Assembly (NCBI GenBank): GCA_028554795.2
Contig: CM068838.1
Span: 92,462,974 to 92,526,973 of the forward strand
DNA: 64,000 bases
From: Sinohyriopsis cumingii
Lineage: Eukaryota > Mollusca > Bivalvia > Unionida > Unionidae
Direction of reading: 5' to 3'
In this document: piece by piece, positions 22,876-34,514 of the stretch
Numbering within the stretch: the stretch's first letter is position 1
Layout of the letters: every line of letters begins with the position of its first letter
The notes under the pieces: generated by a model
Seen by the model: the letters and a program-made list of their open reading frames with translations, nothing else
Told to the model about the DNA's origin: nothing
Database searches by the model: none
Made by a program: the position numbers and the translations under genes

Positions 22876-24020
22876 GACATCATTAAGTATGGCCCATTCC
22901 CAAATAGGGCCTATTCTTTACACACAATTAGGGCCTATTCTGCATCCTTAAATATGACCTATTCTATACCCTTAGATATGGCCTATTCTACATCCTTCAG
23001 TACGATCCAATCTACATCCTTAAGTATGGCCCATTCCCAAATAGGGCCTATTCTTTACACACAATTAGGGCCTATTCTATATCCTTAAGTATGGCCTATT
23101 CTCTCTCTTTCTCCTCCTGCCTAACCACCTGCAGGATTAGAATGTACAATAGTTCCTACTCATGGACGTAGAATAGGCCACACTTAATGCTGTAGAATGG
23201 GCCATACTTAAAGATGTAGAATGGGCTATACTTAAGGATGCAAAATGGGACAAACTTTAGGATGTACAATGGGCTATCCTTAAGGATATAGAATGGGCCA
23301 AACTTAAGGATCCAGAATAGGCACTGATTGTGTGTAAAGAAAAGGCCCCATCTGGGAATGGGTCATACTTAAGGATGTAGAATGGAACATACTGAAGAAT
23401 GTAGAAAAGGCCATACTGAAGGATACAGAATGGGACATACCTAAGGATGTGCAATGGTCCATACTTAAGGATGTAGATTGGGCCATACTGAAAGATGCAG
23501 AATAGGCTATCCTTAAGGGTGCAGAATATGCCATATCTAAGGGTATAGAATGAGCCATACTTAAGGATGCAGAATAGGCACTAATTGTGTATAAAGAATA
23601 GGCCCTATCTGGGAATGGGTCATACTTAAGGATGTAGAATGGGCCATACAGAAGAATGTAGAAAAGGCCATACTGAAGGATATAGAATGGGACATACCTA
23701 AGGCTATAGAATGGTCCATACTTAAGGATGTAGACTGGGCCATACTGAAGGATGTAGAATATGCCATACTTAAGGATGCAGAATAGGCCCTAATTGTGTG
23801 TAAAGAATAGGTCATATTTGGGAATGTAGAATAGGCCCTACATGGGGATGTAGATTAGGCACTACTTGGGGATGCCAATTAGGCACTACTTGGGGATGTA
23901 GATTAGGCCCTACCTGGGGATGCAGAGTGGGCACTACTTAGGGATGTAGATTAGCCCCTATTTGGGAATTTAGTTTTAAGGCCCTACTTGGGATGTAGAA
24001 TAGGACCATCTTAGGGATCA
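22876..24020. repeat. Minisatellite, about 24-bp unit, with an orientation switch
   Basis: From about 22880 to 23100 the unit reads AAGTATGGCCTATTCTACAT then CCTT. From about 23165 to 23820 it reads as the complement, AAGGATGTAGAATGGGCCAT then ACTT. A 60-bp non-repeat spacer (CTCTCTCTTTCTCCTCCTGC onward) separates the two orientations. A longer block with TAGGGCCTATTCTTTACACA also appears in both orientations (22900-22935; complement near 23580-23610 and 23785-23815). The right end (23820-24010) is worn and uses GGGGATGTAGATTAGGC. Confidence 0.9.
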
Positions 24021-24070
24021 AGAATAAATCTTTTTTGTTCTCCTATATGTCATAGGAAGTGACCAATGGA

Positions 24071-24240
24071 GGCAGGAGTGGCTTTATGGTTAGCATGCCA
24101 GGCTTGAGACTTGAAAGGATGTGGGTTCAATCCTCCAATCAGATCAGCCCAAGCTGGCTTTTTGGTGTGTCCTTCTTCAAGCCACTTTACTGGAATTGTA
24201 TGGTACTCAATTACCCAGTTGTACTTCTATAAAGACCAAA
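24071..24240 (+). mobile_element. tRNA-derived SINE-like element, third type
   Basis: GTGGCTTTATGGTTAGCATG reads as a Pol III A box and GTGGGTTCAATCC as a B box about 40 bases on. A non-tRNA body follows (GTGTGTCCTTCTTCAAGCCA). It resembles the elements at 37335-37440 and 60628-60765 in layout. Confidence 0.5.
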
Positions 24241-24667
24241 CACTAGTCATATATAACATATCCAGTACATAATGCATCTCATACAAAACCTGCAACAGCT
24301 GTGAAAATATGTTCACTAAGTGATACACAGCACCTGGGAAAAGTAAACACCTAGAAAAAGAATGAATAAATGTTACCATTTTATGGCAACTTTATACACA
24401 CTAGATGCGAGGTATTGCTCAGAAAGCAAGTGTTTATGCCTCACAGTAAATGGTAGACTGGGAGATTATTTAATTACAAGTTTTAGTTTTGCCCAAAGTC
24501 TGTGTTGTTTATGGAAACAAACATTACCAAAGTAAACAATCTTTAATGTTCATTCTTGTGTCTGGATGCTATTAAAAAAATTATAAAATATCAATCACTC
24601 CGGATAGGATTGCCAGTTTACTTCCAATACAATACATACCAATATAAGCAACTTCCAATACAACATA
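24241..24667. other. Nothing recognised
   Basis: AT-rich, no supported feature. Confidence 0.4.
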
Positions 24668-24947
24668 CCGTATATACTAATGTACAATACCATATATAAT
24701 CATTTACAATACTGTATATACTCATGTGCAATATGTAAATACTAGTATACAAGTGAACTCCAATTGTAAACAACAGATTCAAGTATGCCATGGTATAATG
24801 CACCAGCAGATCAGGGTCTATCATGTTTGTTCTACTGATTAATCCTAACGAAATGCATAGACTCAGACCTGCAAACTCATCATGCAACAGCCTATCTGCA
24901 TCTGTGCAGTTTACGGTTAAATCCAACATGTGAGCATGTACATATAG
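24668..24947. mobile_element. Foldback MITE copy with internal end duplication
   Basis: It begins CCGTATATACTAATGTAC after TA (24666-24667) and ends with the complement of CTATATGTACATGCTC before TA (24948-24949). The interior holds the family arms (CAGCAGATCAGGGTCTATCA, ACTGATTAATCC, GACTCAGACCTGC). The left end is repeated two to three times (CCATATATAATC, CTGTATATACTC), which makes this copy longer than the others (280 bp). Confidence 0.65.
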
Positions 24948-24949
24948 TA

Positions 24950-25446
24950 TCTTCTTTACCTAAAAGATGGACGAAAAACATGCTTATTTTCATAGCTTCA
25001 CTGATACATTTTAGCAGGTGAGACGTAAAGGATACTAAGGCTATCCCAGAATTCAAGTGGCTCTTGTAAATTTTCATTAATGTTAATGCTGTAGCCACGA
25101 TATTATGAAACTTAAATATAAAACATTAAAAGGCTGAACACAAGGTGGTAATAAATAGCGAAAGATTGAAATATTAAATTATTAAATGTGCTGTATTTTC
25201 TGTTTCAGATTTTCTGTTGCTTCTATTTAAATACTATAATTTTTCTCACTATATATTTTTAATTTTTCTTTTTAGAAAACTATACAATAAAATTTCACCC
25301 ACCAACAGCATGATTTGATACTCTACTTCGTTATGGCTTAAATTATTCATTTACACCAAGCCATCTTACAGCCTTAATATAAAGTAAAACAAAAATAACA
25401 GACAGGCATTTCAACTCAAGTCTGATAGCATAGTTTTATATTAACC
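24950..25446. other. Nothing recognised
   Basis: AT-rich, no supported feature. Confidence 0.4.
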
Positions 25447-25721
25447 ATTCTTCAACGAGTGTGTCTGTGTTTTGGATTTTTAATAATTTGGGTCATATCA
25501 CTATGATGTCTGCAGTGTGACAGATTATAGTGATGTCTAGCACTAGGGCATCATGCTGCAGACATGTCGCATGATGTCCCACCCAGTCACCTTATCCTGA
25601 CACAAGGCCAATCAGTCCCAACACTAACCTTTTGATGCTGAACACCAAATGAGGCAGCTGCTAGTACCATTTTCTGTCTTTGGCATGACTCAGCCAGGGT
25701 TTGAACCCATAACCTCCCAGT
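25447..25721 (-). mobile_element. SINE-A copy, head end truncated
   Basis: Minus-strand body words GTGTCAGGATAAGGTGACTG and CATGATGCCCTAGTGCTAGA are present, with the usual 3' tail towards 25447. The head is cut in the B-box region near 25710 (GGTTATGGGTTCAAACCC remains). Confidence 0.8.
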
Positions 25722-25935
25722 TCCTCAAAGAAGTGTTGGCAGATAACAAAACTTAGGTATTGCTCCTACTGTCATTTCTTGTGTTTTTTTTTTTTAAAGG
25801 GGCTCAGGCCGACACATTGTATTGTAAAGGTCTGATATATGCTGAAACATGTCAGTATTATCTAGCTGAAAGTCACATATTGTGAGGGATGGATATAACA
25901 TCAATAGAGCAGACCCTAGGATAATTTTTCTATTA

Positions 25936-26192
25936 CAGTTGATCTTCAGTTATCCATCACCCTAATAACCGTCAGAATCTGTTAACCGTCAGGGCATTCT
26001 ACATCAAAATATTAAAAACAGGTACATGTACATATGTAGATATTATGATTCTCTGATGACCCGGTCTATTATATAATATTTTTAATGTACATATTCTGTT
26101 ATTCATTTAATGTACATATTCTGTTATTCATCTATTCTCATATCCGGCATGGTCTCAGTCCCGCTCCCTGACGGATAATCAAAGTTCTACTG
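25936..26192. mobile_element. pogo/Tigger-like MITE with TA target site
   Basis: The ends are CAGTTGATCTTCAGTTATCC (25936-25955) and the complement of CAGTAGAACTTTGATTATCC (26173-26192), alike at 15 of 20 positions. TA lies on both sides (25934-25935 and 26193-26194). CAGTNGAAC...TTATCC ends with a TA duplication are typical of Tc1/mariner-group pogo elements. The 257-bp interior has no transposase; it holds AACCGTCAG repeats on the left and a duplicated ATGTACATATTCTGTTATTC. Confidence 0.75.
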
Positions 26193-26194
26193 TA

Positions 26195-27029
26195 CAGATT
26201 TTTTATAGGAAAAAATCTTTCATACTTTTATTGTTTTGTGAATGGAGTATTTAAACAACTGGAAAAACATAACAAATGAATAATTGCATTGGATAATTAT
26301 TGGCACCTATTGGCACAGTTTCCAACAAAAAGAGTTAGTAACTGCTCATTTGAGCTCATTTGGCAGATATAGCTGGCAAATAGTTCAATATATTCAATTT
26401 TGTTCACATCCTGTCATGTGTGGTCAACTGATTGTGGAAAATGGTCATTTTATTGATTTATTCTGCTAATTAAACATAATTTCATTAGAAGTTTTTTTTT
26501 GCATTTAAAATGTTAGAGTGAACTAATGTTGTTTTGAGGCATAAATAGTTACCACATTTGCACAAAATGTTACTCTATAAATATTTACTGGTATTCCAAT
26601 CCAACTTAACTGATCATAAGACTCAATAAGGACTTGCCATTCCTCAAGTGTAATGTAACTATGAAACTGATAAAAACGGTGTGTAGTCTTATCATCTGAA
26701 ATCAAAAATGGAGATTTTAGGTTCAGTGACCATGACCTTTTGACCTCTGTGTCCGAGACTTAACTGAGAGATGTCCCAATGCAAGCATAGATTACCTACA
26801 AGTCTAATGAATGTCATATCCTGAAAATTGACTTGTCCAGCAGAAACTAAAACAAGAGACAGAAGGTGGCCCGATATTACTCATCTGGTAGTTGCATTAT
26901 TTGTAAACTCTGAAAGCCATCTGTGCCAGGATTAGGGTTGTCCTGATATCTATTAAAATGTAAACTTAGCTTCTTGCAGTCTAATTCCAAGCACTCAGAT
27001 GGGAAATAAATATTATGAAAATCTGAAGA
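26195..27029. other. Nothing recognised
   Basis: AT-rich. A TGACCTTTTGACCTC motif at about 26742 is the only notable word; it resembles the repeat family seen at 57755 onward. Confidence 0.4.
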
Positions 27030-27039
27030 AGAAAAACAA

Positions 27040-27236
27040 TTGTTGTTGTTGTTGTAGGGTTTAATGCCATTTTTCAGCACACGATAGGCTATGCATGCCG
27101 GCCAGTATTAATGGTGGAGGAAGAACCCTGGAAAACCCTGGGAAGAACCACCGACCCATGAGAAGCTACTGGCAAGCTTTCTCACATACCCACATTGGCC
27201 AAATCCTAGACTCGAACCCACGCAGACAGAGGTAAA
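27040..27236 (-). mobile_element. SINE-B copy, 5'-truncated, with target-site duplication
   Basis: The minus strand starts just before the B box (TCTGCGTGGGTTCGAGTCTA), runs through GTGAGAAAGCTTGCCAGTAG and CTTCCTCCACCATTAATACT, and ends in (AAC)n. A perfect 10-bp target-site duplication, AGAAAAACAA, flanks it (27030-27039 and 27237-27246), so the truncation happened at insertion. It has few changes, so it is young. Confidence 0.92.
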
Positions 27237-27246
27237 AGAAAAACAA

Positions 27247-27624
27247 GAGTGTATTCTTATACATGAATAAATTTGACAAGAAATCTTCCATACAGTAAGA
27301 ATAGCTATTCAATAAAGTTTTACACATCCCTGTAAAGAGGGGCATATCAACTGATCCATGGGTTGCTAAGTATCGATTTAGCAGTTAGATACTACTGTAT
27401 GTGTAAAACATGTTACATGTGTTACACATGAGAGCAGTAGTCAATGAACAACATGAAGAACAAATCTATTGCTTGGTATAATGTCCGATTTAAAGTGGAA
27501 ACGTTTTGGTTTTATTATTTTAAGATTAAGGAAAGTTGGACATTACAAAATGTGTCAACTAAATTTGTAAGAAAAAGTATGCATTCAAAGGTTTGTTAAT
27601 TAAATTACATCTCAATCAAGATCT
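27247..27624. other. Nothing recognised
   Basis: AT-rich, no supported feature. Confidence 0.4.
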
Positions 27625-28730
27625 TGTACTCTCAAATTACCCAAGCCATACCCCCATGATAACCAAGTCCTGCTCTCATATCACCCAAGCACTACTCTCA
27701 TATTACCCAGGCACTAATCTATATATCATAAGCCTCATATTCCACAGGTACTGCTCTCATATAAGCCATGCATTGATCTATTAGTACCCAAGTCCTGCTA
27801 TCATACTACCCAAGCACTGCTCTAATATTAACCAAGCCCTGCTCTCATACTACCTAAGCTGTGCTCTCATACCACACAAGCCCTGTACCGGCTTTCATTT
27901 TACAAAAGCCCTGCTCTCATACTTCCAAAACACTACTCTCATACTTTCAAAACACTACTCTTGTCCTATTTGAGCACTTTTCTCATATGACCCAAGTCCT
28001 GCTCTCATATTACCCAAGCACTGATCTCATATTACCCACGTACTGATCTCATATTACTTAGGCCTTGCTCTCATACTACATAGGCACTTCTTTAATGTAA
28101 CCCAGGCACAGATTTCATACTACACAAGCCCTGCTCTCATACTACCCAAGCTATGCTCTCATGCTACCCAAGTCCTGCTCTCATACTTCTCAAACATTCT
28201 CTCATGCTATACAAGTCCTATTCTCATACTAACCAAACACTCCTCTCATACTACCAAATCCCTGCTCTCATGCTCCAACCCTGCTCTTGTACTTGTAACC
28301 CATGCCCTGCTCTCACACTACTCAAACCCTGCTCTCCTACCACCAAACCCTGCTATCATAATGTCCAAGCCCAGCTCTCATGCTACAGAAGCACTTATCT
28401 CATATTACCCAGGCACTGATCTCATATTATCCAAGTACTAATCTCATATTACCAAAGACGTTCTCTCATATTACCTAGGCACTGCTCTAATTTAACCCAG
28501 GTATTGATCTCATACAACCCAAATACTTCTCTCATTTTACCCAAACTATGTTCTCATACTACCCAACCACTGCTCTCATATTAAACAGGCACTGTTCTCA
28601 TATTACCTAAACACTGCTGTCATATTACCTTAGCACTGCTCTCATACTATCCAGGCACTGCTCTCATATTAACCAAACCCTGCTGTCACATTACCTAAGC
28701 AATACTCATGTTACCCAAGTTATTAATTCA
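27625..28730. repeat. Minisatellite, about 22-bp unit, about 48 copies, highly worn
   Basis: The unit is close to CTGCTCTCATACTACCCAAG plus CC or CA. Alternates such as CACTGATCTCATATTACCCA are common. Substitutions and small length changes are spread throughout, with no uniform block, so it looks old and inactive. Confidence 0.88.
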
Positions 28731-28739
28731 CTGGCTTTT

Positions 28740-29350
28740 ATTTCAGTTGCACCTATATTCTCCCAATATCTGGTTTAGAAATGTATTCAAATACCAGTTA
28801 CTTTTATAGAACAGATGATTGGTTGTAAAATTTCAACACTACCCATGATGCTGTCTGCTAAATTTAGTCATATTTGTTGAGTTGTTCTTGAGAAGCTGTT
28901 TAAAGGTTGTTCTATTTGAGCAAAATGTAAAGATTATCAAGTGAGGGTGTACTTTTCTCAAACTAAGTCAAATTCATCTGAGTGATTTCTGAAAAGAAGT
29001 CATTAAAAAAAATTCTATTTTTAGTAATAGTGGACATTTGATAGTGATCAGAATGAGCTGAATATTTCTTAAGTAGCTTCATGCCTGGATGCTTTCTTTA
29101 AAATTTGGTGTAATTATCTCTAGTGGTTTTTTTAAAACTAAAAATAAGCTGTAAATAGCAATTGCAAATGGATGACACACAATAGACAAAACATGATGGA
29201 TGAAGGAATATATACTGTAAGTAATGGCCAGGGGAACTAAAAATTACAATGTTGGCTCCAGTAACCTTAACCTTATACATTATGATCTTAGAATCAATAG
29301 TGAACTGCCCCTGCCCAGATGCCAGATGTAGTCCACCTATGGAGTATCAT
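28740..29350. other. Probable old dispersed-repeat relic, no gene
   Basis: GTTGAGTTGTTCTTGAGAAG and GCTTTCTTTAAAATTTGGTG occur here and in similar form near 2250-2300. The GGATGACACACAATAGAC stretch recalls the relic at 7440-7500. Too worn to classify. Confidence 0.3.
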
Positions 29351-29555
29351 GAAAATTAGGCCAAAGAAATTTGAATTGTGCAGGATGGAAAATCACCTGA
29401 TCCTAGACATCAGCAGATCCAAAACCGATATGCACTGTCAATACCCATGTGTACTGCACATATGATGTCTGAGAAACAAAGACTATAGTAAATGAAAGTT
29501 ATTTGTGGAAAACACTTGATCTATGGACAATCAAACATTACTAATACTGTAGATC

Positions 29556-29580
29556 CAGTGTGTGTGTGTGTGTGTGTGTG
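29556..29580. repeat. (GT)n microsatellite
   Basis: Eleven to twelve GT steps. Confidence 0.9.
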
Positions 29581-29581
29581 A

Positions 29582-30610
29582 AAAGTGAATTGTGCAGATG
29601 GGGGCTGGATGAACTTGTATATTAAGCTAGACATGCTTAAAATTCTTGCCAAATGTTCATGTTCCATCCCAGATTAATTTTATGCAACTTTTATTTCATA
29701 ATGTATATGAAATCTTTATCATAATGGCAAAAAACATAAATTTCTGGCATAAACATCACAGTTTTTCTGTTGAAATTTAAACAAGAGGCCAAAGAGGTTG
29801 AGATAATTCAGATACTGATACAGTCTGTATGCACTCCACTGCTCCAATCTAATTTACAATCTGGACATGCCATTTTTCACAAAGTTCTTTTGATAGTAGA
29901 GTAGACACATAAATTCTCCATAAAATAACAATTTTCCTCCTCTAGTAGACTGGTTAAATTTATATTACTTCATTAGATGTTCACAGACCTCTCATTACAC
30001 ATATTGTGTCAGTCTAATAACACTGCTGGCTGAAGCTGATACAACAAATCATTGTTAATCCAATAAGCACCTGTCACATCCTCAGTTGCCTGTGTGTTGA
30101 TTCACTGAATTCCAGCTACCCATTCTTTGCTTGTGTATACAGTGCACCATAATGCCAGCTAACCTGTCTTGTGTCTTCTGATGCCACGTAATGCACAATC
30201 AGATATCAGTTTATTTTGTTCACATTATGCATATTTTCAAGCCAACAGTGCAGACATGGTTTATGAAATGTAAAAGCTTAAGCCATATGTGTTCAAGCAC
30301 TTGATATTTTGTTTCACCCAATCATAAACAATGTTACTGTTGAAAGGCCATTTCTGATTGGATGTTAGTGGAAACACAAGCTCTGAGATTAATGCTCTCC
30401 AAACTAAAGCCCTTTATTCTTTACACGTTTTTCAACAACAAACTAGAGCTCAAACTCAAATTAACCAAATTTAAAAACTGTTGTTTAATCTGAGTAAATT
30501 AAAGTTAAGATCTTGGAATTTTCACTTTTCTTTTTATTCCCATTATCCTACCAGTATTAGCTGAATTTCATCAGACTACTGCAGATCTCAGTCAAAGCCA
30601 TTAATAACTC
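29582..30610. other. Nothing recognised
   Basis: AT-rich, apparently single-copy, no supported coding region. Confidence 0.4.
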
Positions 30611-30630
30611 GGGGTGGGGTGGGGTGGGGG
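30611..30630 (+). other. G-quadruplex-type tract
   Basis: The sequence is four G runs (4, 4, 4 and 5) separated by single T bases. Very short loops of this type are known to favour stable four-stranded folds. It is an isolated G-rich island in AT-rich surroundings. Confidence 0.85.
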
Positions 30631-31764
30631 TGCTAATATCTGCTGGCACATCAGATCTTAGTCACTCTCATTCAATACTATTCATAAATTTGTAGGCCAT
30701 ATGTGCTGGCACATCAGATTTCAGTCAATTCTGATCACAGCTGGGTGAACCAGATCTGTAGGTGAATTGTGTTCCTGCATATCTCAGTCAATGTTGCTAG
30801 ACAGAAAATATGGTAACCATGTTTTTATGAGGAAACTAAGCCATCTGGCCCCAATTTCACTAACACCAGTCTTAAAGTTATTCAGGATTTAATACAATTG
30901 ATTGACCAATTGTATGACATACTTACATTTCAGCAAATCATTTTGCTAGATTAAAGAATTAGTCCAGAATCAAGTCTAGCTGGTAAAATCCACACCAGGT
31001 TCATACTAAAAAAAAAGTATAAGTTTTTGGTGTGCAAATTTTTCTCAGAAAATACGACAAATTTACTTCAATTAATTAACTGAAAATACTGTTTTTGAGT
31101 CATAATCTTCTTTTGTTGTGCTAACAAGCTTCTTGGGACAGATTGATGGATGGATGGACTGTGAGCCAAATCAAGATGACCCCGTTGCACGACATGGAAT
31201 CTCATAAAAAAGACAGTCATTAGTGACTTCATCATAAATCCTTTGCAGATTTGATCTCCATAGAATAAAGCAAATTAAATAACTAAATCAACTTTCTTCA
31301 GCAATTATTCAAAGGAGATCTTAAAAGATTCAATGACTACTGTAACAGTATTTAAAAGATCACTGGATCATACGAAGCTCCTACGGAACTTTGACATATC
31401 AGACCCATAATTCCTCCAGTGACCATGAACTTTGCCCTATTTGCCAATTTGTTCAATGAATTATATTCTTTTTGTAATGAGGAAGATGGAAATCTTTACT
31501 CTAAAACAGTGGATATCAACCTTTTTTGGCCCCAACATAAAAAATAGTTTTTTGGAGCCTCACCACCCCATTTCCATATTTTGATAAGCTTTTTAACCTT
31601 AAATATCCTGGAAACTCTGCAACCTTCCAAAAATTCCTTATAATCCTAATTTGGGTCATGACAGGGAGGTTGGGAACCACTGATCTAAAGTGACACAAAA
31701 ATCACACAAAATTTTTAAACAGCCAGTTATTCAATGGTCCATGAGATAAATAATAAAAACCTGC
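30631..31764. other. No gene recognised
   Basis: GGCCCCAATTTCACTAACAC at about 30847 looks like the start of a dispersed element, but no matching inverted end was found. GGACAGATTGATGGATGGAT at about 31136 is a short GGAT repeat. Confidence 0.35.
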
Positions 31765-32030
31765 CTTCAAAGACCACCCATTATGTCAAAATGTCATGGT
31801 CTCTGTAGACAGGTGGTTTCTCATGACAACTGATAACACTACATGGCCTTAAGAAAATGCTCTCTCAAAACAGGTGGTTTCTCATAGCAGTATTCTATCA
31901 TGATAGATGTAACTGCACAACAACCATCTCCTTAGATATCCATTCCATCACTATCCTGTGAACCAACTTACTGTAATAACCTTAGTTAAGCAACCACCTG
32001 TTTGTGGAGATCAACCATCTCATTTCATAA
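31765..32030. mobile_element. Worn MITE relics with CAGGTGGT words
   Basis: GACCACCCATTATGTC, GTCTCTGTAGACAGGTGGTT, AAACAGGTGGTTTCTCA and AACCACCTGTTTGTGGAGA occur on both strands. The same words occur in the TA-flanked MITE at 33683-33832. Ends could not be set. Confidence 0.4.
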
Positions 32031-32038
32031 ATAGAGGG

Positions 32039-32154
32039 TCTCAAAATGGGTAATGATTTAATATTGAATTTATGAAATGAGCCTTGGTAAGCAAAAGATT
32101 GACATTGTTTAATGAGTTTCATAAATTTAGTATTAAATCATTACCCATGTGAGA
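32039..32154. mobile_element. Hairpin MITE, long terminal inverted repeats
   Basis: The left arm, TCTCAAAATGGGTAATGATT then TAATATTGAATTTATGAAA, is matched by the complement of the right arm for about 40 bases with about five differences. The loop is about 35 bases. Single-stranded DNA or RNA of this segment would fold into one stem. No clear target-site duplication was seen, so the superfamily is open. Confidence 0.75.
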
Positions 32155-32798
32155 TTCTTTTTATCACAATTTTATTTCAGTAGAAATTATTTAGATAGAA
32201 AGAAGAACAAATTTTTTCATTCATTCTTACAGATGCTGTACCTTTCATTTGTTGTGCATAAAAAATAGTCCCAAGTAAAGTTGAAATAGTAAAAGTATAT
32301 TACACATTGTTGATAACTATAAATCAAAGAATAAGCATCCATCCAAATAAACAGAACATTTTACAAAAGACAAAACTATTGCCAACAAAAAATGTCCAAC
32401 GTGTGTGATGTCACATTGTTTGATATGGTGCACAGTACCGGTTTGAGTAGAAACTTCACAACTAAACATTACATTGATGCGATATTTTTGTGAAAAGAAG
32501 ATTACTGAATGCAGAAATCCACATATTTCCTGTAATGTATTGTGACTGGATATATACAGTATCTGATTTGGAACATTAGACTGTACAGAAGACGTAAACA
32601 AATCTCCGTTTGAGTCGGACTTGCATCACATATTTAGCTCATAAATATGTTGTGGTTGGATAAATTTCTGTCATTTTGGGAGACCAGTTTATGTCTACAT
32701 TCTTCTGTGAACAAAGGTGAGTTTATTTACTTCAGTAAGTTCACATTTAAACCATACTTGTATATAGGGTGGATTCCATGCTACAGATATACCGGCCA
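32155..32798. other. No gene recognised
   Basis: A GTGAGT donor-like word at 32717 follows a short open frame (32647-32716), but there is no protein similarity to support an exon. Confidence 0.35.
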
Positions 32799-32817
32799 CC
32801 CATCCCCACCCCCACCC
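32799..32817 (-). other. G-quadruplex-type tract on the minus strand
   Basis: Four C runs (3, 4, 5 and 3) on the plus strand, with loops of two, one and one bases, give a G-quadruplex-type pattern on the minus strand. Confidence 0.7.
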
Positions 32818-32847
32818 TCGTTATCATCAAAGCAATACCGGTAGTTT

Positions 32848-32915
32848 TACTTGTTGTTGTTCTTGCCTTGGGGTTTTGCCATTTTTCATGTTATGATATG
32901 CTATACATGACATAA
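32848..32915 (-). mobile_element. Possible SINE-B 3'-end relic
   Basis: TTGTTGTT, then GGGGTTTTGCCATTTTTCAT and GATATGCTATACATG follow the order of the complement of the SINE-B 3' end with many changes. Confidence 0.4.
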
Positions 32916-33680
32916 CAAAATGGTGGCCAAAAATGTTCAATGAAAACAAAAAATTGCAGAAGGTGGGGTTAAAAAAATTCCAGAAGGTGGGGTTAAAAAA
33001 GTTTTCCCATGATCACAGCCAATCAATAAAGAGAATACTGCACAATAATTTCATGGGCTTATTTGGACCAAACAAAGTTGCATAAGGTGATATGTTCACA
33101 TGTATAAAATCAAAAATAGGACAGGTACATAATTTGTTTATACTGTTTCAACAGGTAGACATCAAAAGCCATTGTGATTAAGTTATTACCACAAATTCTC
33201 ACCTATGTATTCCTACTTAAGCCTCATTCATCAGCAATGAATACTAAATCATTAATAACTCTGCAACGTAATCTTGACGTAATGAAGCAGGGATTGAAAA
33301 CAAGATCACTGTAAGTTCATCCACCCAATCAGGCAAGCACTAAAAAGTTCCAGGTAATTTCTTACTCCGTCAGCGATTACACAAATTCAGATTAAGGTGA
33401 CAATGTTAATGACCTAAATTTTGATTGTGTGAAAGGCTGCTTTATGCAACTTATTTTATAGCCCTTCCAACAGTTGCCCATTTAAACAGTTGAGTATCAT
33501 GTGACACGACAGTAAAAAGCTTTCTCTTTGATGGAAGGCTGATTAAAGATTTAAGGTCTATATATCTTGGACAGAACAGTTAATTTTTATTTGCAACAGC
33601 AACCTGGTCTTGTTTTAATCAGTAAACCATCAATTTTATTGTGAGATACATACATGTGCTTCCACATTTTACAAGTAAAA
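32916..33680. other. Nothing recognised
   Basis: AT-rich. A short duplication, AGAAGGTGGGGTTAAAAAA, occurs twice at 32957-33001. Confidence 0.4.
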
Positions 33681-33682
33681 TA

Positions 33683-33832
33683 CAGTTAAACCTGCATGTA
33701 GCAACCAATTTAGAGCATATTATTCCATACAGTGTTTTATAAACAGGTGGTCTTAATGTATGAAAATGTCTAGATATGGTACCTTAACTGATCTTGTCCC
33801 TAATACATAGGTTCGTGGTGCAGGTCTAACTT
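33683..33832. mobile_element. Tc1/mariner-type MITE with TA target site
   Basis: The ends, CAGTTAAACCTGC and the complement of AAGTTAGACCTGC, are flanked by TA (33681-33682 and 33833-33834). The 150-bp interior contains AAACAGGTGGTCTTAAT and does not code for protein. The ends recall other mariner or pogo group MITEs of the CAGTNAAACCTG type. Confidence 0.6.
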
Positions 33833-33834
33833 TA

Positions 33835-34443
33835 AGTAAACAAATTCCTCAAGTTATTATAATTTTTATTTTATTTAAAGCACATGAAATCATAATATTT
33901 GTAACTTTCAACATTTCGACTTTTACATCTTCATTACTTTCTAATATAATGGTAGACTATGATGGAATGTTCAAGGCCTGAGAGCAGCAATAAATTGAAA
34001 TGTCAGGTGTTAATAGATGGTAAACATTCTTCAACAGGGCGGGCACCGAGGATCTATTGTATCGATAGCTGTCAACAAACCACAAGCACTCGACCAAGCA
34101 TGAATCAAATTAATATCACTAAAAATCTTGACGTAGGCACAACAAAAATATCTATGTTTCCTATTGCACTGATTTCAAGATTAGAGTAGATGGGTCTTTA
34201 TTCTTTAAAAAAATTATATATATTTAATGTGTTTTTCTTGTAATTTTTTGGGGGGGTTTTGTTTCGGAAGGGGGGGACATATGGGGAAAAAGTGCTAGAT
34301 CAGCAGTGAAAAACAGGGACATACAGCTGACCAGAAACATATTTGTTTGATTTTCTCAAGAATGTTACTGAAGGTTTTCTAACACAGTTTAAGCCTGTAT
34401 GTTATTTATGAGCTACAGAACATTTAAAGGTGCTGTCAAGTAG

Positions 34444-34446
<3 letters not shown>
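33835..34446. other. No gene recognised
   Basis: A 76-codon open frame at 33959-34189 has no recognisable domain. Three G runs at 34250-34284 are a weaker G-rich patch. Confidence 0.35.

Positions 34447-34509
<63 letters not shown>
34447..34509. repeat. (TA)n microsatellite
   Basis: About 31 TA steps, directly at the 3' end of the LINE remnant next to it. Confidence 0.95.
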
Positions 34510-34511
<2 letters not shown>

Positions 34512-34514
34512 CCA

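Noticed and set aside
30846-31015. MITE suggested by GGCCCCAATTTCACTAACAC
   Set aside because: No inverted partner or target-site duplication could be found.
32647-32722. Possible first exon ending in a GTGAGT splice donor
   Set aside because: The peptide of 23 residues has no recognisable similarity, and donor-like words of this kind are common by chance.
33959-34189. Open frame of 76 codons
   Set aside because: No domain or codon-use signal; it fits a chance frame in AT-rich sequence.
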